Shown here piece after piece: positions 24,601-33,683 of a DNA stretch of 64,000 bases (its first letter is position 1; every line of letters starts with the position of its first letter). This stretch comes from JBBQWZ01 sp038210135 (lineage in GTDB: Bacteria > Acidobacteriota > Terriglobia > Bryobacterales > Bryobacteraceae): assembly GCA_038210135.1 (NCBI GenBank), contig JBBQWZ010000022.1, positions 36,670-100,669 on the forward strand, given 5' to 3'. The notes below the pieces were generated by a model. That model was not told the origin of the DNA. It saw only the letters and a program-made list of their open reading frames with translations, and searched no databases. Both the position numbers and the translations under genes were made by a program.

Positions 24601-27600
24601 GAAATGGCGCACGCGAAGTCGGCGCATCATGTGAGCTCACTGTTACGGCAGTTGATGATCGTCAGCGCATGTTCGCTGGCCATGATGATCGCGCTGATAA
24701 TGGTAGGTTCGTTTGCGCCGACGTTTTTATTCCTGGCTCTGTGGGTGTTATCTCCCGCCATCGCGGTCTGGCTGGCGCACTCCGGCGCGGTCTCCCCGCT
24801 GCGAAGCCTGCCTGCGACGGATCGCCTGTTCCTGCGAAAAGCGGCGCGGGAGACCTGGCGTTTCTTCGACGATCTTGTCGGAACGCAGTCGAACTGGCTG
24901 CCGCCCGACAATTCGCAGGTCTCTCTGCGGATCGAAGTCGCGCAGCGTACGTCGCCCACGAATATCGGACTCTGGCTCGCTTCCGCGACGGCGGCTCGTG
25001 ACTTCGGCTATCTGACCATCGATGAATTTGAACGCCGCTGCGCGGCGACGATGCATACCATCGAACGGCTGGAGCATTACGAAGGGCATCTGCTCAACTG
25101 GTACGACACGCACTTATTGGAACCGCTGCTACCGCGCTATGTATCGACGGTTGACAGCGGAAATCTGCTCGCCAGTCTGTGGATTCTGGAACAGGGCGTA
25201 GTGGACGCGCTGCGCGGACCGGTGTTGCCCGCCAACAGCCTGCGCGGCCTTTCGGATACGCTTTCCGTGCTGGCGGAAGCGAGCGGACGAGACACGTCGT
25301 TCACCGTTCCGCTGCGGACGCTGCAGCGTTTGTTCCGGGGCGGCGTGACCGGCAGCCAACTGATCAGCCGCCTACGACTGGCGCGTGAAGCGGTCAGGCA
25401 GTTGACGCATCGCTATCGATGGCAGGTCGCCCAGCGCGATGACCGGTCCTATTGGGTGGAAGTTCTCGAACGCGACGTCGAGTTTTGGATTGCGGGAGTC
25501 GAGCGCTATCTGCTGTGGCTCGAGACTCTCGCCGATCCGCCGGATCAATTTGTCGAACAACTGGGACCGGAGGCCGTGCTCGAACGCCGTCGTCTGTTGC
25601 GGCGCATTCCTTCGCTGGCGGATTTTACCGGCGGCATGCCGGCGCCGCTTCGCGCCTTTCTAGACCGGCCCGGCGGGTTGCCGCAGGTGCAGGCCTGGCT
25701 CGACCAGATTGAGTCGGAATGGACCGCATCGCGAGCCGCGGCCGTAGCGACGAGCGCGCGTTTGCAGGCGCTCTTTCAAAGTACGTCGAACTTTGCGAAC
25801 GGCATCAACATGGCGATCCTCTACGATTCGTCGCGCCGGTTGTTCGGCATTGGCTACTCGGTTGGCGGACCGCTTGAATTCACCAGCCACTATGACTTGC
25901 TGGCGAGCGAGTGCCGGCTGACAAGCTACGTCGCCGTTGCCAAGGGTGACGTGCCGATGGATCACTGGTTCGCGCTGGGCAGACCGCATCCGGTCGCGTC
26001 GGGCGGCGAAGGATTGTTGTCCTGGAGCGGGACGATGTTCGAGTATCTGATGCCAATGTTGTTCATGCCGGCCTTCGCGAACTCGATGCTCGATCGAGCA
26101 TGCCGGTATGCGGTCGATACGCAGATGGAATACGGCCGCGAGCGCGGCGTGCCGTGGGGTGTTTCCGAATCGGCGTACAGCGCGCTCGACGCCCACCAGA
26201 TTTATCAATACCGCGCCTTCGGCGTGCCAGACCTGGGGCTACAGCCGGGTCTTGAAAAAGAATTGGTCGTCGCTCCCTACGCGACGATGCTCGCGCTGCA
26301 AGTGGAGCCGGTGGCTTCCGTCGAGAACCTTCGCCGTTTAAAAGAGCTGGGCATGGTGGGTTCGTTGGGTTTCTACGAATCGATCGATTACACGCGGCAG
26401 AGCACGCGCGAGGGCGGGCGCGGGGTCGTGGTTTACACCTACATGGCGCATCACCAGGCGATGAGCCTGCTGGCGCTGGACAATGCTGTCCACGGAAACG
26501 CGATGCAGCGGCGCTTTCAGCGCAACCTGCGGGTCCGCGCGGTGGAATCGCTCTTATTCGAAGGGCTGCCGGTCAGCCGCTCTTTGATCGAGGAGCAGCC
26601 GCGCCCGAAAACCGCGGTTCGCGCATCGGCACAAGCCGAAACCGAATCCGCGCCCTGGCAGGAAGAGTCGGGTGGCCTGCGAGTCCACCTGTACGGCAAC
26701 GGGCGGCTGAGCAGCCTGGTCAACAATTCCGGTGGCGGGTATACGCGCTGGAACGACTTCGACATCTCGCGTTGGCGAATGGATTCTTCACCCGGTCTGT
26801 ATGGTCCATTTATCTACGTGCGCGACGTGGCCGCGAAGACGAACTGGAGCGTCACGATTCAACCGACCAGCGGACGGGTAGGTGTGGCATTCGCGCGGTT
26901 CACGGAAGATCGAGTGGAGTTTCAGCGGAGGGTTCTCGGAATCGAGACGGTGACCGAAGTTACGGTCGCTTCGGAAGACGACGTCGAAATCCGGCGGGTG
27001 ACGATCACGAATCGATCTCTGCGGCGCCGCGAAATCGAGCTGACGTCGTATGTCGAACTCGCGCTGGCGGTGCATGGAGCCGATCGCGCGCATCCCGCTT
27101 TCGCGAAAATGTTCGTCGAAACCGAGAGGCTGGAGAACGCTCCGGTGCTGATCGCGCACCGACGTCCGCGTTCGCCGGATGAGACTCCGATTTGGGCTGC
27201 GCATATCCTGATTGGCGCGGCGGAAGTCCAGTTCGAGACGGACCGCGGTCAGTTTCTGGGCCGGGGAAATACGCTGGCACACCCGGCGGCGCTGGACCGC
27301 GAATTGACTGGGTCGGCCGGCGCGGTACTCGATCCGATTTTCAGCCTTCGCTGCCGCTTGAAACTTGAGCCGCGCGACCGGGCGGAAATTTCGTACCTGA
27401 CCATCGCCGCGTCGTCGCGCGAAGCCTTGCTCGCGCTGGTGCAAAAGTACTCCGCGCAGGAGACGGTGGGCCGCGCGTTCGAGATGGCATGGACGCGGTC
27501 GCAACTGCAGTTCCGCTACTTGGGTATTTCCGGCGCGAGCGCCGAGCGCTTTCAGGATCTGTTGGGTTACATCTATTACCCGATCGCACGACTGCGCGCG

Positions 27601-30516
27601 CCGGATCGAATACTTCGCAACAAGCTCGGACAGCCGCAATTGTGGGGTCACGGGATTTCGGGCGATTTGCCGATTGTGACCGTCCTCGTTGGAGATGCGC
27701 GCGGACTCCGGCTGGTTCGCGAGCTGTTGCTGGCGCACACGTACTGGCGCCTTCGCGGATTCCGCGCCGATCTCGTCATTCTGAATCAGGAGCCATCGAG
27801 CTACGACCGGCCGCTCGCGAATCTGGTGCGGCAGATGGTCGAAGGGCACACGCTGCACACAGGCGTCGAGCAGCCCGGCGGGGTGTTTCTTCGTGATTGG
27901 AATGCGATTTCCGAGGTGGATCGCGACCTGCTTCTGGCCTCGGCCAGTATCGTGTTGAACGGCGGACGGGGAACCCTACGCCAGCAGTTGACGTCCGGCG
28001 CGGAAGCTCCGGTGATGGCGCAATTTGTTCCGAGCGATGCGGCGACGTATCCGTCTTCGCCCTTACCATTCCTGCAACTGCCGTACTTCAACGGTCTCGG
28101 CGGATTCACAACGGAAGGCCACGAGTACGCGATTTATCTGAAGCCCGAAAGCCAGACTCCGGCGCCATGGGTGAATGTGATTGCGACGGAGAATTTTGGC
28201 ACCGTTGTGAGCGAATCCGGCCTGGGGTTTACGTGGTTCGGAAATAGCCAGAGCAATCGCCTGACGCCCTGGCATAACGATCCCGTGACGGATCCGCAGT
28301 CCGAGGCGATCTACCTTCGCGACGAGGATACGGGGACGGTTTGGACGCCGACTGCCCTTCCGATTCGCGAGAATGACGCGTACCGGGCGCGCCATGGCCA
28401 GGGCTATTCGGTGTTCGAACACAACAGTCACGCGATCGTTCAGGAGCTCACCGTTTTCGTGCCCACCGGCCAGGATCCGGTGAAGATTTGCCGGCTGAAG
28501 TTGCGAAATGAATCGGGCCGGCCACGCAAGCTGACGGCAACGTACTTCGTCGAGTGGGTGCTGGGGTCGACACGCGAGGAACAGCAGCTCCAGATCCATA
28601 CGGCATGGGACCAGCAGAGCGGAGCGATGGTCGCGCGTAATTCGTGGAACAGCGGATTCGGTACGCGGGTGGCATTTGCGGCGGCCAGTCCGCAGGCGTC
28701 TTCCTTTTCCGGAGACCGCTTCCTGTTTCTTGGCCGCAATGGCTCGCATGCCAAGCCAGAGGGGCTTGACCGGGTTCGATTGGAAAACCGCGCTGGCGCC
28801 GGAATGGATCCAGCCGGGATTCTTCAGGTGGAGATTTCGTTGGATACGGGCAAGGAGGCGGAGGTCATCTTCCTGCTCGGCGAGGCGGAATCGATCGAAC
28901 AGGTCCGCAAGTTAACCGCCCAATACAAAGATTCGAAATCCGTCGAAAACGCGCTGGCGGCCACTCGCGATTGGTGGAATTTGAAGCTGAGTGTGATCAC
29001 GGTGAAGACGCCGACGCTGTCGAACGACCTGCTGATGAATCGATGGCTTCAGTATCAGACGTTGAGCTGCCGGTTTTGGGCTCGGTCGGCGATCTACCAA
29101 TCGGGAGGCGCGTTCGGGTTCCGCGATCAACTGCAAGATTGTTTGGCGTTGGTGTATTCCATGCCCGAAGTCACCAGGGCACACATTTTGAAATGCGCTT
29201 CGCGTCAGTTCGTCGAAGGCGACGTGCAGCATTGGTGGCATCCGGAGAGCGGGAACGGCGTTCGCACGAAGTGTTCGGACGACTTGGCGTGGCTGCCGTT
29301 CGCGGTTGCGCGCTATGCGGAAATTACCGGCGACGTCGCGATTCTGGATGAGCAGGTGACATTCCTCGAAGGTCCGATTCTCAAAGAGGACGAGCACGAG
29401 AAGTTGTTCGTGCCGAACGTCTCGCACGATTCCGCGAATCTGCTGGAGCATTGCCGCCGGGCTCTCGAGTATGCCTGGAAACTGGGTCCGCACGGCTTGC
29501 CCCTTTTCGGAAATGGCGACTGGAACGACGGAATGAATTTGGTCGGGGCAGCGGGAAAGGGCGAAAGCAGCTGGCTCGCGTGGTTCCTCTGCGCATCGGC
29601 AAAAGCGTTCGACCAGCTGCTGTCGATGCGCGGCTATGCGACTGAGCCCATCTGGAAGCAGCGCGCCACGAATCTCGCGGAAGCAATGGAGCGCGACGGC
29701 TGGGATGGGCAGTGGTATTTGCGCGGCTACTTCGACGACGGCTCGAAGTTGGGCGCGTCGGCAAATGCCGAAGCCCGGATCGACTCGATCCCGCAATCCT
29801 GGGCAGTGATTTCGGGTTCCGCGGACCCGGACCGCGCCCGGCAGGCCTTGCGTTCCGCGCAGCGGGAATTGGTGCTCGAGAAGGAGCGGCTGATTCTGTT
29901 GTTCACGCCGCCCTTCGACCGCTCCCAGCCGAATCCAGGCTATATCATGGGCTATCCGGCAGGAGTTCGCGAAAACGGCGGACAGTATACGCATGCGTCG
30001 CTGTGGTTCGCGATGGCGTGCGCGCGTATAGCCGACGGAGCCTCGGCGGTTCGAATGCTTGAGATGATCAATCCGATCGAACGTGCAAGCGATGTCGCGA
30101 AGGCGGCGAAGTATCGCGGCGAGCCGTACGTCATCGCGGCGGACATCGCGGCACTCGCCGGTCATGTAGGGCAAAGCGGTTGGACCTGGTACACCGGTTC
30201 TTCGGGTGTAATGTACCGCGCCTGGATTGAAGATGTCCTTGGCTTCCATTTGCGCGGCGACCACTTCACCATGGAGCCGGCGATTCCGGAGACTTGGCCG
30301 GGCTTCTCGTTCACGTATCGCTATCGATCCGCAACGTATCAGATTGCTGTCGAGCGGAGTCCGGAGGGCGGAGCGGTCGAGGTGGATGGTACGCGGGTGG
30401 AATCGGGCCGGATCCAGTTGAAGGATGACGGCCGCACGCATAGCGTCCGGATCCGGATCGCCGGGGCTTCCGCGGTTCCGATGAAGGAATTGGCGGAGTT
30501 TACGACGCGCGGCTAA
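21640..30516 (+). CDS. cyclic beta-1,2-glucan synthase-like protein (NdvB/ChvB type), 2958 aa
   Basis: A giant membrane protein matching the usual size of NdvB/ChvB (about 2800-2900). N-terminal cytoplasmic region to about residue 480, then membrane segments (ISLNLLTLSFLALTLAF-like, about 485-540). A GT84-type glycosyltransferase domain follows, with LDADTTLP (about 695) and QHRWIRGDWQ (about 840), then more membrane helices (about 885-1080). A glucoamylase-like module lies around 1300-1650. Two GH94-like phosphorylase blocks complete it, the second with NGDWNDGMN (about 2625; catalytic Asp) and HASLWFAMACARI. The family elongates, length-controls and cyclises periplasmic beta-1,2-glucans from UDP-glucose. 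The start lacks a strong ribosome binding site but overlaps no other gene. Confidence 0.92.
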   Translation: MKKADPQVLLVFYPSQLEEVKQVGDRLRKKAGLKPCLCGAGSQPESWCFRYDKLRLDGETLLAVRCTTEEANAAIRIVQASGSPAIFLLQEGLTAAEEVVQRQEPLSGEALKAAIHEVAVMHGTPLRSGATKGLRDRLRESDRILESATDELAQFALLDRSLTAAAEWLFDNGYLARSSVTEVLRHLPREHHRELPSLPQKNGSLRIYELSKELLQHTDGGLTQANITESIREYQTLQELTIGEIWVLPVMLRMVLVESLAQLANQVSHAQYLREAAYLWANRLAQAFRHGPEAYERMLALLESDPVATQSAFVTCLDEQLQGEEPVLGPIERWLEARLARPLPDIVRRDHELEAGVRLSVANAFGSLRALGQMDAAKLFESTSLVELELRRDPAGTYPGSAFATRNQCRSAIEDLARNSALFELEVAKLAIQLASEASDPSERQVEYYLLDAGIEQIERKLRTDIPFRKQFARSLRKRPTPIYLVSINLLTLSFLALTLAFAWEGGVQSVVLLSALAALAFFPLSELSVQFVNALVISLLPPDELPRMDYEKGIPESGATLVVVPMMLSSLAVVQKELEKLEVRYLGNREKHLSFALFSDFLDAPTATTPADDGLLRAAVEGIDELNHRYPETSFALFHRDRKWSESEQAWIGWERKRGKIEELNAYLCGDHEGNVLRAGRLRETIHFVITLDADTTLPTGAARRMIETIAHPLNRVEIEPVTRRRLRGFTIIQPRISISLPGATATRFTRVFSDATGTDPYCHAVSDAQQDLFGEGIFHGKAIYDVAAFHAMLGHRFPDATLLSHDLIEGAFVGVGLASGIELFENLPLDYSSFSKRQHRWIRGDWQISPWMRSTVPAGGGGREPNTLSLANRWRILDNLRRSLVPIASFLLLVFGWLISAAPGLWSLVVGLALATPALAPLLERAVRRIQGTVHGWRGASDELIRAVVLVALLPHQAWLSLDAIVRVIYRRQISHRHLLEWQTAEMAHAKSAHHVSSLLRQLMIVSACSLAMMIALIMVGSFAPTFLFLALWVLSPAIAVWLAHSGAVSPLRSLPATDRLFLRKAARETWRFFDDLVGTQSNWLPPDNSQVSLRIEVAQRTSPTNIGLWLASATAARDFGYLTIDEFERRCAATMHTIERLEHYEGHLLNWYDTHLLEPLLPRYVSTVDSGNLLASLWILEQGVVDALRGPVLPANSLRGLSDTLSVLAEASGRDTSFTVPLRTLQRLFRGGVTGSQLISRLRLAREAVRQLTHRYRWQVAQRDDRSYWVEVLERDVEFWIAGVERYLLWLETLADPPDQFVEQLGPEAVLERRRLLRRIPSLADFTGGMPAPLRAFLDRPGGLPQVQAWLDQIESEWTASRAAAVATSARLQALFQSTSNFANGINMAILYDSSRRLFGIGYSVGGPLEFTSHYDLLASECRLTSYVAVAKGDVPMDHWFALGRPHPVASGGEGLLSWSGTMFEYLMPMLFMPAFANSMLDRACRYAVDTQMEYGRERGVPWGVSESAYSALDAHQIYQYRAFGVPDLGLQPGLEKELVVAPYATMLALQVEPVASVENLRRLKELGMVGSLGFYESIDYTRQSTREGGRGVVVYTYMAHHQAMSLLALDNAVHGNAMQRRFQRNLRVRAVESLLFEGLPVSRSLIEEQPRPKTAVRASAQAETESAPWQEESGGLRVHLYGNGRLSSLVNNSGGGYTRWNDFDISRWRMDSSPGLYGPFIYVRDVAAKTNWSVTIQPTSGRVGVAFARFTEDRVEFQRRVLGIETVTEVTVASEDDVEIRRVTITNRSLRRREIELTSYVELALAVHGADRAHPAFAKMFVETERLENAPVLIAHRRPRSPDETPIWAAHILIGAAEVQFETDRGQFLGRGNTLAHPAALDRELTGSAGAVLDPIFSLRCRLKLEPRDRAEISYLTIAASSREALLALVQKYSAQETVGRAFEMAWTRSQLQFRYLGISGASAERFQDLLGYIYYPIARLRAPDRILRNKLGQPQLWGHGISGDLPIVTVLVGDARGLRLVRELLLAHTYWRLRGFRADLVILNQEPSSYDRPLANLVRQMVEGHTLHTGVEQPGGVFLRDWNAISEVDRDLLLASASIVLNGGRGTLRQQLTSGAEAPVMAQFVPSDAATYPSSPLPFLQLPYFNGLGGFTTEGHEYAIYLKPESQTPAPWVNVIATENFGTVVSESGLGFTWFGNSQSNRLTPWHNDPVTDPQSEAIYLRDEDTGTVWTPTALPIRENDAYRARHGQGYSVFEHNSHAIVQELTVFVPTGQDPVKICRLKLRNESGRPRKLTATYFVEWVLGSTREEQQLQIHTAWDQQSGAMVARNSWNSGFGTRVAFAAASPQASSFSGDRFLFLGRNGSHAKPEGLDRVRLENRAGAGMDPAGILQVEISLDTGKEAEVIFLLGEAESIEQVRKLTAQYKDSKSVENALAATRDWWNLKLSVITVKTPTLSNDLLMNRWLQYQTLSCRFWARSAIYQSGGAFGFRDQLQDCLALVYSMPEVTRAHILKCASRQFVEGDVQHWWHPESGNGVRTKCSDDLAWLPFAVARYAEITGDVAILDEQVTFLEGPILKEDEHEKLFVPNVSHDSANLLEHCRRALEYAWKLGPHGLPLFGNGDWNDGMNLVGAAGKGESSWLAWFLCASAKAFDQLLSMRGYATEPIWKQRATNLAEAMERDGWDGQWYLRGYFDDGSKLGASANAEARIDSIPQSWAVISGSADPDRARQALRSAQRELVLEKERLILLFTPPFDRSQPNPGYIMGYPAGVRENGGQYTHASLWFAMACARIADGASAVRMLEMINPIERASDVAKAAKYRGEPYVIAADIAALAGHVGQSGWTWYTGSSGVMYRAWIEDVLGFHLRGDHFTMEPAIPETWPGFSFTYRYRSATYQIAVERSPEGGAVEVDGTRVESGRIQLKDDGRTHSVRIRIAGASAVPMKELAEFTTRG

Positions 30517-30797
30517 GCAAGGCTCTGCTAGCTACGCCTTGCTATCCGGATCGCTGCTCGTGGTCGCGCCGTTGGGATCAGCAGCTAGAGGCCAGGGAGA
30601 ATACGGCTTTCGCAAGCCGGTCTCACCCGGAAAGACCTGCCTATTGTCTGCAGAATTTGCATGGGACGAGGTTTCCTAATCAGCTTTGCTCTGGATTATC
30701 TACTATTTAGTGTGGACCGTGAATTGCTTTGGTAACATCGTGCTTGCCAGCGCACATGGGTTGGCACAGCCGTTCAGACTGCTTAAGGAGAGTGCGA
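30517..30797. other. intergenic region before the SYLF gene
   Basis: About 280 bp between two plus-strand genes. It contains AT-richer sequence around 30690-30730 (ATTATCTACTATTTAG) that could hold a promoter. I see no terminator with a T-tract after the glucan synthase gene and no recognisable RNA element. Confidence 0.4.
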
Positions 30798-31481
30798 ATG
30801 AAAAAAGTATGTGCGTTTTTAATAATGGCCCTGCCGGTGCTTCCGGTTATGGCGAAAGAATCTGAGACCGCCCACCGGCTTACCGAATCGACCACCGTTC
30901 TGAGTGAAATCATGAACGCCGGCGACAAGAGCATTCCGGAAGATTTGCTCCGCAAGGCGCATTGTATTGTCATTGTGCCGGGCCTGAAGAAGGGCGCTTT
31001 CATTGTCGGTGGAAAGTACGGTCGGGGATTCATCTCCTGCCGCGCGATGGGCCTGACTGGCTGGTCTTCTCCGGCGGCCATTCGCGTTGAAGGCGGCAGC
31101 TTCGGCTTCCAGATCGGTGGATCTGAGACGGACGTTGTCATGCTGGTGATGAACGATCGCGGATCGCAGAAGCTGTTGGAGAGCAAGTTCACTTTGGGCG
31201 GAGAAGGCGAAGTAGCCGCGGGCCCGGTCGGCCGCACTGCTTCCGCACAGACCGATGCTAAGATGACCGCTGAAATTCTTTCGTGGTCCCGTTCGCGCGG
31301 TGTTTTCGCCGGTATTTCCCTGCAGGGCGCCACGCTTCGTCCGGATCAGGACGTCAACGCGACGCTCTACGGATCCAAAATGGGCAGCCGGGAAGTTGTG
31401 ATGCGCAAAGCCGCGGCGCCAGCACAGGCAGCGGCCCTGCTCTCCTTGCTGAATCGTTATTCTCCGATGGAAGCGCACTAA
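30798..31481 (+). CDS. secreted SYLF-domain (Ysc84/DUF500) protein
   Basis: 227 residues with signal peptide (KKVCAFLIMALPVLPVMA). The mature protein has the SYLF/Ysc84 pattern: a helical start with 'SEIMNAGDKSIPEDLLRKAHCIVIVPGLKKGAFIVGG', the glycine-rich core GKYGRGFISCR, then SFGFQIGGSETDVVMLVMN and 'FTLGGEGEVAAGPVGR'. SYLF domains bind lipids; bacterial secreted versions are of unclear role, probably envelope-associated. Start ATG 30798 has AAGGAG nine bases upstream and removes a 23-codon extension. The gene ends just before a strong terminator. Confidence 0.9.
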   Translation: MKKVCAFLIMALPVLPVMAKESETAHRLTESTTVLSEIMNAGDKSIPEDLLRKAHCIVIVPGLKKGAFIVGGKYGRGFISCRAMGLTGWSSPAAIRVEGGSFGFQIGGSETDVVMLVMNDRGSQKLLESKFTLGGEGEVAAGPVGRTASAQTDAKMTAEILSWSRSRGVFAGISLQGATLRPDQDVNATLYGSKMGSREVVMRKAAAPAQAAALLSLLNRYSPMEAH

Positions 31482-31504
31482 GCTCAAACCCTTGTGTGTG
31501 AATT

Positions 31505-31533
31505 GGCCCGTCCTCGCGGACGGGCCTTTTTTT
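31505..31533 (+). terminator. intrinsic terminator of the SYLF gene
   Basis: Perfect 9-bp stem, GGCCCGTCC and GGACGGGCC, around a 4-nt loop, followed by seven T. It lies 23 bp after the stop codon. A group II intron begins one base after the T-tract. Confidence 0.93.
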
Positions 31534-31534
31534 G

Positions 31535-32145
31535 GTGTGCCGAGCATGTTCGACAGCTCGAAGGTGCAAGTCCTTTTCACAACCTGATGGAGGTGAAGTG
31601 ATAGCGAAGCGCAAGGGCGTCGTCGCGAGGCGGGGTCTGAAAGAAGCGTGGAGCAAACGTACGAGCCGATGTACAAAAACCGGATCAGAGGCATGCAGTG
31701 TCGGACGAGTTGGCCAATGACAGCGAAGCCCATATCCATCAAGGGCACTGGTTGTAAATCCGGCGGTCGTGCGGAAGGCGGTCGAACTTACCTCGGGAGA
31801 CCTGTTGCGTGTCACGAAATCGTGACTGAGGGCATCGTAAGGTGCTTTGATCACGCAGCAGAAGTCAGCAGAGGGCATAGTAGCTGCGCAAGTAGTGAAG
31901 GCCCGAACCGTGATCGGAAGTAGTAGAACGCAGCTTTCATGGATGGTCATGCACCAGCCAATCAGCTTCGGCTGAGCTTACTTGGGGTGGATAGGGTGAA
32001 GCCCGAAAGGAACCAAGGAGCGGTGAAACCTCTATGGCATAACGCGGATCGAACCTTCGGCCCTCACGGGCTCAACGCCGGATGCGGACCCGCATGTCCG
32101 GTGGTGTGGGAGGGGAGGAGTCGCGAGGCTCCCCCCTATCCCGAT
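31535..32145 (+). mobile_element. group II intron, ORF-less (terminator-inserted)
   Basis: The 5' end is GTGTGCCGAGCATG, matching the GUGYG boundary. The middle contains segments typical of the ribozyme core and of the region before the intron-encoded protein (GGGAGACCTGTTG, GAAGTCAGCAGAGGGCATAG). Domain V is at 32076-32103: CGC triad, CCGGA and TCCGG stem strands, a short loop and a 2-nt bulge. Domain VI follows with GGGAGGGGAG paired to CTCCCC and an unpaired A at 32138, seven bases before the 3' end ..CCGAT. The total length is about 610 bp, whereas introns with a reverse transcriptase are about 1.8-2.5 kb. Only a short frame after ATG 31939 remains where the protein should be. Mobility would need a helper protein in trans. 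Confidence 0.8.
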
Positions 32146-32208
32146 TGCTGGCGAGTCTTAAAGGCTCTGGATAATCCCGGGGGCCTTCTTGGTTTGGGAA
32201 CTGAACGG

Positions 32209-33666
32209 TCAGGCGAATAGATCAGTCACGATTTTGCCTTTCACCAGTTCGCGCGGCTGATTGAGATGATTGCGGATTTCCATATCCGGATCAATTCCCA
32301 AGCCGTAGTAAATCGTGGCGAGTAGGTCGTTCGGATGCACGGGCTTCTCTTTCGGGCTGGAAGCGGTGGCGTCGGATTCGCCATACTGCATGCCGCGCGC
32401 GATGCCCGCGCCGGCTACGACTCCGCTGTAACAATAGGGCCAGTGATCGCGGCCATCCGGGCTGTTGCTATTCCCACTCGTCGAGACGCCCATGCGCGGG
32501 CTGCGGCCGAACTCTCCGATCGCGACGACCATCGTTTCCTTCAGTAGGCCCCGCTGATCCATATCTTCGAGCAGCGCGGATAAAGCGCGATCCAGTTTCG
32601 GGCAGTGGAGATTCTTGAGCGGCGCGAAGTTCGCCGCATGTGTATCCCAGGCCGTTTTTTCGGGATCTCCATTGGCGACCGAAGGCCAGTTCACCTGGAC
32701 GAATTTCGTACCGGCCTCAATCAGCCGACGCGCCATCAAAACGCTCTGCCCGAAGGTGTGCATCCCGTAGCGCTCGCGCATGGCGACGGTTTCCTTGGTC
32801 AAATCCATCGCGTCGCGGGCCTTGCCGCTTAAGACGAGATCGTAGGCCTTGCCGTAGTATTCATCAACGGCGGAGGCATTCAGCGCCTTTTCGAGATCGG
32901 GCATGGAGCCGTTGATGCCCTTCAGCAATTCGAAGCGTTCCTTCAAACGCTCCGGCGGAATGTCTTTGCGGAGCGAAAGATCATCGAGCGTGACCTTGCC
33001 CGCGGGATCCTGATACATGCGGTAGGGATCGTAAGCCTTGCCCAGAAAGCCCGCCGCTCCGCCTTTGCCGATGATGCCGGATTCCTGGAGAGGGCGGGGA
33101 AGTTCGACGAAGGGCAGCATCGCGTCCTTCATCGGTTTCATTTTGCTGATGTGGCTGCCGGCGGTCGGAAAGTCCGACGCGTTCGGCGGCTCGAGCTGGC
33201 CGGACGGGGAAACCTTGTCCGGCGGATATCCGGTCAGCATCTGATAGATTGCCGCCGTGTGATTGAATAGGCCGTTCGGCGTATAGCTCATCGACCGGAT
33301 CAAGGTGACCTTGTCCATCGCCTGGGCCATCATCGGCATGTGCTCGCCGATCCACGTACCCGGAATTTTAGTCTTAATGGGTTTGAATTCGCCGCGGATA
33401 TTGTCCGGCGCATTCGGCTTCGGGTCCCATATATCGATATGGCTCGGGCCGCCCTGCAAGAAAATCATGATGACGTTCTTGGCTTGGTCGAAGCCTTTTG
33501 CGCCCGCGTATTTCTTAGCGGTGTCGGCAGCTTTCGCGGCTTTCTGAGAAAGGAAGAAGCCGGGCAGATGCAGCCCCGCAAGGCCGAGGGAGCCGATACG
33601 CATCAGCTCGCGGCGCGTCGGGCCTTCACACGTTTGTCCGGCGATTCGTCCAGGAATATTCAGCAC
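32209..33666 (-). CDS. DUF1501 family secreted protein
   Basis: 485 residues. It opens VLNIPGRIAGQ, then a Tat-like signal (TRRELMRIGSLGLAGLHLPGFFL), then the DUF1501 core with MIFLQGGPSHIDIWDPKPNAP, HMPMMAQAMDKVTLIRSM, ETMVVAIGEFGRSPRMG and DGRDHWPYCYSGVVAGAGI. DUF1501 has an alkaline-phosphatase/sulfatase-like fold and usually accompanies DUF1549/DUF1553 proteins; no substrate is known. I choose GTG 33666 because the first residues then match family starts; longer frames run into the upstream gene. It is the last gene of a four-gene operon, and its 3' end is 63 bp from the group II intron. Confidence 0.9.
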   Translation of the reverse strand: MLNIPGRIAGQTCEGPTRRELMRIGSLGLAGLHLPGFFLSQKAAKAADTAKKYAGAKGFDQAKNVIMIFLQGGPSHIDIWDPKPNAPDNIRGEFKPIKTKIPGTWIGEHMPMMAQAMDKVTLIRSMSYTPNGLFNHTAAIYQMLTGYPPDKVSPSGQLEPPNASDFPTAGSHISKMKPMKDAMLPFVELPRPLQESGIIGKGGAAGFLGKAYDPYRMYQDPAGKVTLDDLSLRKDIPPERLKERFELLKGINGSMPDLEKALNASAVDEYYGKAYDLVLSGKARDAMDLTKETVAMRERYGMHTFGQSVLMARRLIEAGTKFVQVNWPSVANGDPEKTAWDTHAANFAPLKNLHCPKLDRALSALLEDMDQRGLLKETMVVAIGEFGRSPRMGVSTSGNSNSPDGRDHWPYCYSGVVAGAGIARGMQYGESDATASSPKEKPVHPNDLLATIYYGLGIDPDMEIRNHLNQPRELVKGKIVTDLFA

Positions 33667-33683
33667 AAGCGCCTCGTTTCCAA

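Noticed and set aside
28912..30441. Long minus-strand open frame of 509 codons inside the glucan synthase gene
   Set aside because: Antisense shadow of a high-GC gene; Arg/His/Pro-rich with no domains.
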